The translations under genes were made by a program, and so were the position numbers. From contig CAVZIJ010000001.1 of NCBI GenBank assembly GCA_963775335.1, forward strand, positions 8,238-72,237: 64,000 nucleotides of DNA. The letters run 5' to 3'. This stretch comes from CAVQCX01 sp963775335 (GTDB lineage Bacteria > Pseudomonadota > Gammaproteobacteria > Chromatiales > Chromatiaceae). Positions within the stretch are counted from its first letter, which is position 1. Each line of letters begins with the position of its first letter. The notes beneath the pieces are model-generated. The model searched no databases. It was not told the origin of the DNA and worked only from the letters and a program-made list of their open reading frames with translations. Positions 17,878 to 25,802 of the stretch are shown here, in pieces.

Positions 17878-18056
17878 CGGGCGTCCTCCCTTGAGGCGTG
17901 GGGGGCAAATCAAGTAGGAAGATCAGGCGCTGGAGCATAGGCGGCCTGAAGGCGACATGCGAGTCCCAAGGGGACCTTGGCACGGTCAGGCGCTGCCCGA
18001 CGCGAGCACGAAGCGCCCCTCTGAATCGGATGCGGCGGCGCAAGCGGCAGCACCTC

Positions 18057-19592
18057 TCACCCAATCAGCCGACCCGGCAGCTTCGCCAGGAAGCGCCCGG
18101 CGCCCGCCAGCTGGCGCCGAAGGAGTGGCCAGTCCTCCGCGCGCTTTCGCTCGTCCAGACAACGCAGGAGTCGGACCTGGTCCGCCGCGCCCTGGCGGTC
18201 GAGCAGAGTGACCCACAGGCTGTCTTTCACGTTATAGACCCGCCCCTCGGCCAGGCAGACGGGGATGGTATCGGTTACCGGCACCGCCAGGTCTTCGGCA
18301 GCCGCCCCCACCGCGGCGCGGATATTCGCGGCCTTGGGGCCCACGGCATTGGCGAGGTCATAGGGCGGTTGCCATTCCCGGGGCGGGCGCAGCAGATCGA
18401 TATGGGTCACGGCTACCAGCAAGGGAGGGCGATGGCGGTCCGGCCGGGCGTCCCAGAGGGCGCGGATGCGGTCCAGCGCCTCCCGCTCCACCTGGCGATC
18501 CGGACGGTGGGCGGCGGTGACCCAGAGCACCAGGTCGGCAACGGTCGCCAGTCGGTCCAGATCCTTGGGACGGAGCCCGTCCGTGTCGATCCCCGGGGTG
18601 TCGAAGACCAGGGCGGCGGTGAGGCCCTCCCTCTCCAGTCGATAAGGGGCGACGGTCGCGGCGGGGTCCGGCAGGACGTCGGAGGGCGCGGTCAGTCGCC
18701 CGAAGAGTCCGTTGATCAGGCTCGACTTGCCGGCGTTGGCCCGGCCAAGGACCAGGATGCGCAGGGGCTCGTCGGCGCGGGCGGCTGAGTCGGCCTCTGC
18801 TTGGTCAAGGTCGCGACCGGAGCCTGGGGTGACCGCGGCGGCGGGCTCCCCCTCGGTCAGGATCAGGCGTCCACTGTAGGTCTCGATGGCGTAGTAGCCC
18901 ACCTTGCGGACGAGCTCCTGGAGTAGCCAGCGGTGCAGATCAGACCAGGCGGAATCGAAGGCCCGGCCGCGCAGCCGCTCCCAGCCCTCGCTCAACACGG
19001 CGTTGACCGGATTGATGACCAGCCGGCCGGCGCGATAGAGGTCGAGCAGTCGCTCGGCCGTCGCCTTCCAGCGGTAGGCGCGCACGAGGTCCCCCAGGGT
19101 CAGTCGGTGGCTAAAGGGGATCTGACCGGTGATCTCGGTGCGCAGGTCCCGGCAGGCCCGCTCAGCGATCAGCAGTCCGTGGGGCAGGGTCAACTCCAGC
19201 AGGGGTCGCTCCCGTTCCGGGTGATAGATACGCGCGACCCGTTCCAGGGCATCGCGCGTGAGGGCAACGAGCCGTGGGCCGTCGGACAGGGGCCACTCCT
19301 CTGGCTTGATCCCCTCGGCCATGCCCTCGATGGCGTCCCAGGCAGCCTGCGACTTGGGCGGCCAATGGGGGTCGGGGGCAGTCTGGGCATCGGCGAGCAG
19401 CCGCCGGTCCCGTCGGCGAAGCCAGAGCTGGAGACCGTAGCCCGCGGCGCTGAACGCCAGCGTGGCCGCCAGCCAAAAGGGCATGGCCCCGTTCTGCCAC
19501 AGCCACCAAAGGCCCAGAGGAAAGAGGGCCGCGAGGGGCAGGGCCCACAGTAGCAGGGCGAACAGGCGCAGGCGGTCGCTTCGGCTGAGCAT
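18057..19592 (-). CDS. Membrane-anchored dynamin/Era-like GTPase
   Basis: 511 residues. Two N-terminal transmembrane helices (LFALLLWALPLAALFPLGLW near 9-28 and MPFWLAATLAFSAAGYGLQL near 37-56) precede ~200 helical residues. A TRAFAC-class GTPase domain follows near 275-480: G1 LGRANAGKSSLINGLFG, G3 FDTPGID, and a G4-like VTHID in place of NKxD. It is probably an inner-membrane GTPase with its domain in the cytoplasm. It lies 52 bp downstream of, and in the same direction as, a second GTPase gene, so the two are likely one operon and may work together. The physiological role is unknown. Confidence 0.72.
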   Translation of the reverse strand: MLSRSDRLRLFALLLWALPLAALFPLGLWWLWQNGAMPFWLAATLAFSAAGYGLQLWLRRRDRRLLADAQTAPDPHWPPKSQAAWDAIEGMAEGIKPEEWPLSDGPRLVALTRDALERVARIYHPERERPLLELTLPHGLLIAERACRDLRTEITGQIPFSHRLTLGDLVRAYRWKATAERLLDLYRAGRLVINPVNAVLSEGWERLRGRAFDSAWSDLHRWLLQELVRKVGYYAIETYSGRLILTEGEPAAAVTPGSGRDLDQAEADSAARADEPLRILVLGRANAGKSSLINGLFGRLTAPSDVLPDPAATVAPYRLEREGLTAALVFDTPGIDTDGLRPKDLDRLATVADLVLWVTAAHRPDRQVEREALDRIRALWDARPDRHRPPLLVAVTHIDLLRPPREWQPPYDLANAVGPKAANIRAAVGAAAEDLAVPVTDTIPVCLAEGRVYNVKDSLWVTLLDRQGAADQVRLLRCLDERKRAEDWPLLRRQLAGAGRFLAKLPGRLIG

Positions 19593-19644
19593 GACGAATC
19601 AATCCAGGTTACTGAGTACGAGAGAAAACCTACGCCCTCGTGGG

Positions 19645-20871
19645 CTACGGCGAATCGGCGTCGGTATTGATCAAGTTGGTGCCAGAGGCCAGTGCCTCCG
19701 CGTAGACACGCCGCAGCTCCGCCGCGTCGATTCGCTCCCCGACCCGGCGGGTGCCAAAGTAGTAGCCGGCGGCCTTGCCCAGGGCATAGGTGGTCGCCCC
19801 GCTGGCCGTGGCCCCCCACACAGCCCCGAGTGTTTGACCCAGGTAAGGGACAAGCTTGACCAGCGCACGGCCGACCAGGCGTGCTGCATAGCCAACGCCG
19901 ACCCCAAGGCCCAGGAGGCCGAGAAACTCGGAGACCTCGCGGCGGGTCCAGCCCTGGCCATAGAGCCCGGCCAAGCTGTGCAGGAGCTTGGCCTGGATCG
20001 CCGGCACGGCCACCAGGTCTGCGACCGGCAGGGCGCCGACCCCGGTCGCCGCCAGGGCATAGCCGACGATGTGGGGGTGAGCGGTGCGGGCAAAGGTGTC
20101 GCGCATCCCAGGGTCGCCGCGCAACCGGGCCTGAAGGTCCAAGGTCGAGACCTCCCCGACGGTCGCCCAGAGGGCGTCGAGCCCATAGTTGGCCGGGTCC
20201 AGTCCGTCCGCCGGCAGGGTCAGGTCGATCGGCACCCATAACGGCACCGCGGCCCCGGGCAGCCGGCCCAGGACATCGCGCTGGGCAAGCAGGGCGCGGG
20301 TCAAATCATTGGGGACGGCCGCGGGCCAAGGCTGCCGGTCGAAGGGGTAGGGCAGGATGTGCCCCGAGCCTGGCGGATAGCCCTCGTGGAGCCCGGTTTG
20401 GGCGATCAGCACGGACCATCGGGGGTGGCGCCCGCGCACCGCGCGCAGGACCTCGAAGACTGCTCCCTGCCCCAGGTCCGTCGCCTTCATGACGCCCAGC
20501 ACCAGATGCGCCTGGACCTCGCAGAAGCGAATGTCCTCGGCAGGGTCATAGGCCACCTCCCCCAGTCCTCGGGTGTCCAGAAAGCGCACCACCGGGGCCT
20601 CCGCCGGGAAGTCGTAGAGGCGGGCGGTGCGGGTGCAGGGCCGGAATCCGTTGCCGATCTCGGCGCTCGGGCTACCGGTCAGGGCGCGGATGATGGAGGT
20701 CTTGCCGGACTGCGCCTTGCCGAGCAGCCACACCACCGGCAGGGGCTGGCGCTCCCGGGCGCTGAGCAGGGCGGACTCCAGGGCCTGGTCATCAACCGTC
20801 GGATTCAGCAACAACCGGCGCAGGCGCCGCCAATCCTCGCGCCAGGGTCTTGAATCGGAGGTCTCTGGCAC
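19645..20871 (-). CDS. GTPase with C-terminal DUF697-like hydrophobic domain
   Basis: About 408 residues from GTG 20871, chosen because GAGG lies at good spacing; longer starts at 20916 and 20991 have no site. GTPase domain near 30-230: G1 WLLGKAQSGKTSIIRALTG and G3 FLDTRGLGE (Thr-Arg-Gly instead of the usual Pro-Gly). The C-terminal part (GYALAATGVGALPVADLVAV, LGLLGLGVGVGYAARLVG, LVPYLGQTLGAVWGATASGA) is the hydrophobic helical domain of DUF697/YcjF-type proteins. Likely membrane-associated, and an operon partner of the GTPase downstream. Function unknown; YcjX/YcjF-like stress or envelope roles are a guess. Confidence 0.7.
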   Translation of the reverse strand: MPETSDSRPWREDWRRLRRLLLNPTVDDQALESALLSARERQPLPVVWLLGKAQSGKTSIIRALTGSPSAEIGNGFRPCTRTARLYDFPAEAPVVRFLDTRGLGEVAYDPAEDIRFCEVQAHLVLGVMKATDLGQGAVFEVLRAVRGRHPRWSVLIAQTGLHEGYPPGSGHILPYPFDRQPWPAAVPNDLTRALLAQRDVLGRLPGAAVPLWVPIDLTLPADGLDPANYGLDALWATVGEVSTLDLQARLRGDPGMRDTFARTAHPHIVGYALAATGVGALPVADLVAVPAIQAKLLHSLAGLYGQGWTRREVSEFLGLLGLGVGVGYAARLVGRALVKLVPYLGQTLGAVWGATASGATTYALGKAAGYYFGTRRVGERIDAAELRRVYAEALASGTNLINTDADSP

Positions 20872-20987
20872 GCGTGCATCCTCTGTTAGCGGGCTAGGCG
20901 GCAGTCGCACACGCATGCTGAATTCAACGTGGTTACACGGTATCTCCGGGGGGATCGCTGGGGCCTGAGTGCCCGAACGGAACGGGC

Positions 20988-21488
20988 TCATAGAAGACCT
21001 GCACGATGATCGACAGGTCCCAACATGGTCGGTCCGGCCTGTCTGAGAGTGTAGTTCGGCAGGAACCAGAAGTGTCCAGGCTGGCGCGACCGCGTCTCAT
21101 CGACAGAGCGCAAAAGTGTGCGGCCGTGACTTTCAGCAACACCGGACCGATGATGCCGAAGGCCGAGACGCCGCCGATTACGCCGACGAATAGGGCGAGC
21201 GTCGATATTCGCGCCTGGCGGCAAATCAGCAAGGGTCGGATCAGGTTCCCGGAGGCCCCCACGCCCGCGCCCCGGAGTAACAGAAAGATCGCTGAGCCCA
21301 ACCGCGAAATGGAGGCGAAGACGACGATAGCCGACACCCAAACGACGGCGCCGCCGCCAACACTGGCAGTAGCGCCAGAAGCACGGCCAGAACAGCGGGC
21401 CGTCCGGCAGGACAGGTACCAGCAGGGCAACGATCCCTGCCGGCAGGCCGATGCGTTTTTTCAGCCTGCGCACCAGCGAGCGATGCAC
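20988..21488 (-). pseudogene. AI-2E/PerM-family transporter remnant
   Basis: Two overlapping reverse frames carry pieces of one membrane protein: LVRRLKKRIGLPAGIVALLV near 21470-21410, and GNLIRPLLICRQARISTLAL plus GVIGGVSAFGIIGPVLLKV near 21255-21130. The second block (x-N-L-I-R-P-L-L-I ... G-x-x-G-G-x-x-x-F-G-x-x-G-x-x-x-G-P-V-L-L) is the C-terminal signature of AI-2E family permeases. Frame changes and the loss of most of the protein show decay. Confidence 0.6.
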
Positions 21489-21609
21489 CGGCGTTAGGAG
21501 AAAGGCGACGCAGATTCCCCAGGCCGCAGCGCACCCCGAAAAGGCGCAAGCACACGATAGCCCGGCGTTGCCGGGCGATCGTTCCTTCAGAATCGGGCCC
21601 TCTCAGGCG

Positions 21610-21786
21610 TTAGAGTGCGTCTTTGATATCTTCCTTGATGTCCCCTACGCCCGCCTGGGCCTTGCCGATGTTCTTTTGGACATTTCCTTTGAGCTCCATC
21701 TCCCTGTTCCCGACGACCTTGCCGGTGACTTCCTTGACTTTACCCTTCGCTTCTTCCATGCGTCCCTTCACCTGATCTTTGTTCAT
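21610..21786 (-). CDS. CsbD-family small stress protein
   Basis: 58 residues starting MNKDQVKGRMEEAKGKVKEV and containing TGKVVGNREMELKGNVQKN. The highly charged, amphipathic composition and the opening N-x-D-x-V-K-G-x-x-x-x-x-K-G-x-x-K-E match the CsbD family, typically induced under general stress. GGAG lies before ATG 21786. A GC-rich hairpin (GCCCGGC..GCCGGGC) follows near 21558-21577. Monocistronic. Confidence 0.82.
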   Translation of the reverse strand: MNKDQVKGRMEEAKGKVKEVTGKVVGNREMELKGNVQKNIGKAQAGVGDIKEDIKDAL

Positions 21787-22321
21787 TGCGAGTCTCCGAC
21801 GGTGAGGTTAGCCGTGGCCACGATGGCCATGACTCGAGCGCGGAATGACGGCTTCCGTCGCTCAACATAAACGCTACACGCAAGACCAGGGCCTTTCGGT
21901 GCGGCACCGCACACTGGACATAGGCTAGAGAAAGCCGCAAAACAAAGAGTGCCCGCTGTGGGCCAGGGGTACTCCATGGCACGGGTGGCGTTTGTCGCTC
22001 TCAGATTCGGTCTTCTAGGACCGTTGCGGTTTCCGTGGACCGGATCCTCCAGCCGTGTGGCGAAGGGGTTGTGGGCTCGGACTAAGCGAAGCCTGACGAT
22101 GGTCCTACGCGTCGAGGGCTGCTGGTGGCAATCATGTCCGTCACCGAACGGACCGGATGTTCGGATTTCCATAACGGTGGGCTGCCAAAGCGAAGATCCG
22201 TGACATGTCCAGTCCGTACCGTTGTGCGATAGATGAATGCAGCGATCCCTTGGCAAAAATCGAGGTCTCGGCACAACTTGCCGATGTGTCGCTCCCAAAC
22301 TCACCAAGAATAGGAATGTTT

Positions 22322-22690
22322 ATGAACAGGAAGCAGGAATTCGTACGCGGCGCCGTTGCGGCGGCAATGTTGGTCGGCCTAGGGGCTTGTGCCGGAATGT
22401 TCAGGCAGGACAAGAATACCGGCGTTGGCGCCTGCGGGTTGATCGTCATACCTACCTCTTTGCTCACTAATCTATCAGGGGCAGGTGCTGCAGGTCATAT
22501 TGGCACGGGGGGAGGCCGCACCAGAACGGACGCCATCAACACCCTGCCCAAGATGCGCATCGAGCCAGCACCGGGGCACGCTATGCGAGGGCGCGCGCGG
22601 TGTTGGGTGTTGGGACGGCACGCGCTCAGCGCAAGCCGAAGTATCCCAAGACGAACAAGACAATCACTACGGCGCCGACGAGCCAGATGA
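22322..22690 (+). CDS. Glycine-zipper (OsmB-like) lipoprotein, probably decayed
   Basis: ATG 22322 with AGGAA upstream. MNRKQEFVRGAVAAAMLVGL is a lipoprotein signal with lipobox LGAC, followed by AGMFRQDKNTGVGA, the usual entry to the glycine-zipper domain of OsmB-type lipoproteins. After about residue 40 the expected Gly-rich helix pair degenerates into low-complexity Arg-rich sequence, so the gene has probably suffered a frameshift and only the export signal and first turn survive. Confidence 0.4.
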   Translation: MNRKQEFVRGAVAAAMLVGLGACAGMFRQDKNTGVGACGLIVIPTSLLTNLSGAGAAGHIGTGGGRTRTDAINTLPKMRIEPAPGHAMRGRARCWVLGRHALSASRSIPRRTRQSLRRRRAR

Positions 22691-22700
22691 GGTTGTTCAT
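22626..22700 (-). CDS. 24-residue single-helix membrane peptide
   Basis: ATG 22700, preceded by GGAG at 7-base spacing, encodes MNNLIWLVGAVVIVLFVLGY and FGLR, then TGA at 22626-22628: one transmembrane helix with a short basic end. The IS630 transposase frame reads through into this frame without a stop, but the peptide has its own start and ribosome site. Function unknown; such hydrophobic mini-proteins often accompany stress genes. Confidence 0.45.
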   Translation of the reverse strand: MNNLIWLVGAVVIVLFVLGYFGLR

Positions 22701-22889
22701 GATTCTACTCCGTTGCCTACTCCGAGAGGTACGATGCGGGTCCCGCTGGCGCACTGCAAACTGGGGCCAGCAAGTCAACAGTAGGCCCGCGCCGCTTGAG
22801 CGTCTGTTCGCTGGCGAACCGTGCAGCGCAATTTCCTTTGTCGCCGTCTGCCCAGTCGGATGACCAGGGTGGGCGAGCGAAGATACCTG

Positions 22890-23973
22890 GTGTAGTGCTT
22901 CAGTCTGTTTGGAACGTAAGCGGACATTGGCCCGGATGGTCTTCTGGAGAATATCGCGGGCGCTTTTTGTCCAGATGAACGGTTTCGGGTTGGCGTTATG
23001 CTCAGCGATGTATTGCTCGAGTGGAGCGACCAATTCGGGGGCGCTGGTGAACACATCGCGGCGCAGGCGTTCGGTTGTGATATCGCGAAAGACGCGCTCG
23101 ACCATGTTGAGCCAGGGAGCCAAAGTGAGCGCGAAGTGCATGTGAAACCGCGGGCGTTTGCTCAGCCACCGCTGCACAGCGGGGTGTTTGTGCGTGGCAT
23201 AGTTATCGGCGATCAGCTGCAGCGTTTTGTCTTTGGCGGTTTCGCGCTCGATTGGTTTCAGGAACTTCAGCCACTCGGTATGAGTGTGGCGCTGCTGGCA
23301 CTGCCCGCTCACTTGGCCGTCCAGGATGTTGAGCGCGGCAAACAAAGTGGTGGTGCCGTTGCGTTTGTAGTGGTGCGTCACCGTGGCGGCACGCCCGTTC
23401 TTCAGCGGAAGACCGCGCCGCATGCGGTCGAGCGCGTGAACCTGACTTTTCTCGTCGCGGCACAGAACGAGGGCATGTTCCCGGGGGCGCCAGATACAGA
23501 CCCAGGATGTCTTCGAGCTTTTCCACGAACTGCGGGTCACGCGAGACTTTGAAACGGCGCACCAGATGGGGCTCCAGACCATGGGCACGCCAAACCCGCA
23601 ACAGGGTGCTATCGCTCGCCCGCATTGCTTTGGCCAGGCTGCGGGTGCTGCAGTGCGTCGCCGCTGCGGGCAGCGTCTGTGTCGTGCGCCGCACGATTTC
23701 CGCGGCATCGACCTTGGGCGCGCGCCCCCTACGGGGCAGATGTGTCTCGAGGGTCGCCAATTCCCCTTGTGCGTAGCGCTCTCGGCAGCGCCCGACCTGG
23801 ACTCGCCCGATCTCGAGCTCCGCCGCGATGGCTTGGTTTTCCAGGCCTGCCGCCGCCAGCAACACAATCGGCGCGCGCCGCGCCAGCCGCACACCGCTCG
23901 TGCTTGAGGACCCCACCTGAGGTCCCGAGCGGCTGGCGTCGAACAACGTCGGGGCGCTTGCAATCGTCTCCAC
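22890..23973 (-). pseudogene. IS630-family transposase, frameshifted
   Basis: GTG 23973 opens the N-terminal helix-turn-helix part (RRAPIVLLAAAGLENQAIAA) as far as FVEKLEDILGLYLAPP. The catalytic part continues in the next frame: VLCRDEKSQVHALDRM (first Asp), TLQLIADNYATHKHPAVQRW (second Asp) and HFALTLAPWLNMVERVFRDI (Glu). One extra base in the run CCCCCGGG at 23479-23487 breaks the frame. Homology ends near 22890; the frame then runs on without a stop to 22626. The insertion removed the front of a yedK-like gene beyond 24008. It may be a real mutation, a sequence error, or, less likely, programmed frameshifting. Confidence 0.78.
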
Positions 23974-24007
23974 TGCTCAATTCGATCACCGCAGTGGGCC
24001 ACCTCTG

Positions 24008-24322
24008 CCGTGGGTCATTTACCGCAAGGACGGCGAGCCGATGGCCTTTGCGGGTCTCTGGGAGCACTGGAAAGACCGGGAGCGCGGCGAGGTGATTGAC
24101 TCCTGCGCGATTATCGTCACTGACGCCAGCGACCTGGTGAGGCCGATTCATGACCGGATGCCGGTGATCCTGGAGCCGGAGGATTTTGAGCGGTGGCTGG
24201 ACCCTGGCAAGCAGGACCCGCTGGATCCGCTGCCTCTGCTTCGCGCCGCGCCGAGCGAGGGCCCGAAGGCTTACCCGGTGTCGAAGGCGGTCACCGGCCC
24301 CGGAATGGCGGAAAGGGGCTGA
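24008..24322 (+). pseudogene. SOS response-associated peptidase (SRAP/YedK) C-terminal remnant
   Basis: The frame from about 24008 gives WVIYRKDGEPMAFAGLWEHW, then IVTDASDLVRPIHDRMPVIL and FERWLDP, the C-terminal half of SRAP/HMCES proteins, which bind abasic sites in single-stranded DNA. The conserved H-D-R-M-P block carries the active His. The catalytic Cys2 and the whole N-terminal half are missing, replaced by the IS630 insertion. Confidence 0.7.
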
Positions 24323-24540
24323 TCGAGCGGCCGGCCGTCTCGGGTGAAGGTACTCCGTCCAGGTGAGCTACCGCCACACTAATTGGGGATACGTGAGACT
24401 CTTTATAGCGGTTGCTTGCCGGGCGCCATAACAGCGAAACTGCCGTGAAGTCTGCGTGCTGCTGCCTGGATGGGTAGCTGCAAGTGCAGCCTCGGCCTTG
24501 TCAGATCTACAAAAAACACGAAAGATCAATACGTTATGCA

Positions 24541-24568
24541 ATTGTTCTGGATTCAGATCCAGAACAAT
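24541..24568. promoter_or_regulatory. Perfect 12-bp palindrome upstream of gmk
   Basis: ATTGTTCTGGAT and ATCCAGAACAAT are exact reverse complements around a 4-base loop (TCAG). It ends 22 bases before the gmk ATG and has no T-tract, so it is not a terminator. It could be an operator, an RNA hairpin in the gmk leader, or the scar or attachment site of an element. The rest of 24323-24589 contains no gene. Confidence 0.5.
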
Positions 24569-24589
24569 GAGTAGACCCTGGGAGACAAC

Positions 24590-25222
24590 ATGAGCCGGAC
24601 CGATCCGCCGCTGGGCACGCTGTTCATTGTGTCGGCGCCTTCTGGCGCGGGCAAGACGAGCCTGGTACGCGCCTTGGTGAGCACCGATCCGGGTATCTCG
24701 GTCTCACTGTCCCATACCACGCGGGCCCCCCGCCCCGGGGAGCAGGACGGTGTGCACTACCGTTTCGTGGATCGCACCAGCTTCGAGGAGATGGTTGCGG
24801 CCGGTGAGCTGCTGGAGCACGCGCGGGTTTTCGACAACTACTACGGCACCGCCCGCGCCGGTGTCGACGGGGCTTTGGCGGCCGGTCGGGACTTGGTGCT
24901 GGAGATCGACTGGCAGGGGGCGCAGCAGGTGCGCGCGGTGATGCCGCACGCGGTCTCCATATTCATTCTGCCCCCGTCGAGCGCGGCGCTGGAGGAGCGG
25001 CTGCGTGGGAGGGCCCAGGACAGCGCGGAGGTGATCGCGCGGCGCCTGCGCGAGGCCCGAGGCGAGATGGCTCACTATGCGGAGTTCGACTATCTGGTGC
25101 TGAACGACGAGTTCGATGCAGCCCTCTATGAGCTACGATCCATTGTGACCAGCCGGCGTTTGCGCCGCGAGGCTCAGGTGCGGCACCTGGCGGGGCGTCT
25201 CGCGGAGCTGTTGTCCGAATAG
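24590..25222 (+). CDS. gmk: Guanylate kinase
   Basis: 210 residues, the family's usual length. ATP + GMP to ADP + GDP in cytoplasmic purine nucleotide synthesis. P-loop VSAPSGAGKTSLVRAL near 13-28; GMP-binding stretch HTTRAPRPGEQDGVHY near 42-57 (Arg and Tyr contact GMP); ELLEHARVFDNYYGT near 77-91; lid and Arg motif ERLRGRAQDS. GGGAGA precedes ATG 24590. It heads the gmk-rpoZ-spoT order typical of gammaproteobacteria. Confidence 0.95.
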   Translation: MSRTDPPLGTLFIVSAPSGAGKTSLVRALVSTDPGISVSLSHTTRAPRPGEQDGVHYRFVDRTSFEEMVAAGELLEHARVFDNYYGTARAGVDGALAAGRDLVLEIDWQGAQQVRAVMPHAVSIFILPPSSAALEERLRGRAQDSAEVIARRLREARGEMAHYAEFDYLVLNDEFDAALYELRSIVTSRRLRREAQVRHLAGRLAELLSE

Positions 25223-25377
25223 GGCCGCCGAGGCGGCCTGCGGGTTGCTGCGTGTGGCGCGAGGTATCGCTATCCGCTATAGTGAAAGTTTCCAACGGCG
25301 GGCCGGGATGCGGTTCGTCCTTCCCCTTCCCCGGAGCGGCCGCCACCGGCTTCCGGGCCCTCCGGAGCTTTCAGGAT

Positions 25378-25680
25378 ATGGCACGTATTACCGTCGAAGA
25401 TTGTCTCACCCAGGTGGACAACCGGTTTGACTTGGTACTGCTCGCAACCAAGCGGGCCCGTCAGTTGGCCAACGGCGTCGATCCGCTGCTGCCTTGGGAA
25501 AAGGACAAGCCCACCGTGATGGCGCTACGCGAGATCGCCTCCGGGCTGGTGTCCGAGGGCATAGTGGCCGAGCAGGAGGCGCGTGTGGTCGAGATGATGG
25601 AGAAGGAGGCCGCCGCGGTGCCCGAGCTGGATGAGGCGCTGAGCCTGCGTGATTTTGCGGGTCCCGAGGATGCCGTCTAG
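25378..25680 (+). CDS. rpoZ: RNA polymerase omega subunit
   Basis: 100 residues beginning MARITVEDCLTQVDNRFDLV, the invariant start of bacterial omega. ATG 25378 is chosen over the longer frame because homology starts there. Omega assists assembly of the beta' subunit and forms part of the ppGpp-binding site of RNA polymerase, which fits its place just upstream of spoT. The conserved ATKRARQL follows near 23-30. Confidence 0.95.
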   Translation: MARITVEDCLTQVDNRFDLVLLATKRARQLANGVDPLLPWEKDKPTVMALREIASGLVSEGIVAEQEARVVEMMEKEAAAVPELDEALSLRDFAGPEDAV

Positions 25681-25802
25681 GTGCGAGTCTTGGGCGGCGC
25701 ACGCCCGCGCCCTGGCCTGTCGGGGCGGCGGCTCTGTGACCCGGACCGGCGGGCGATCCCCTCTGGCGGCGGGCCTCGACGGGCGGCCGCTTTGGTACCT
25801 GC

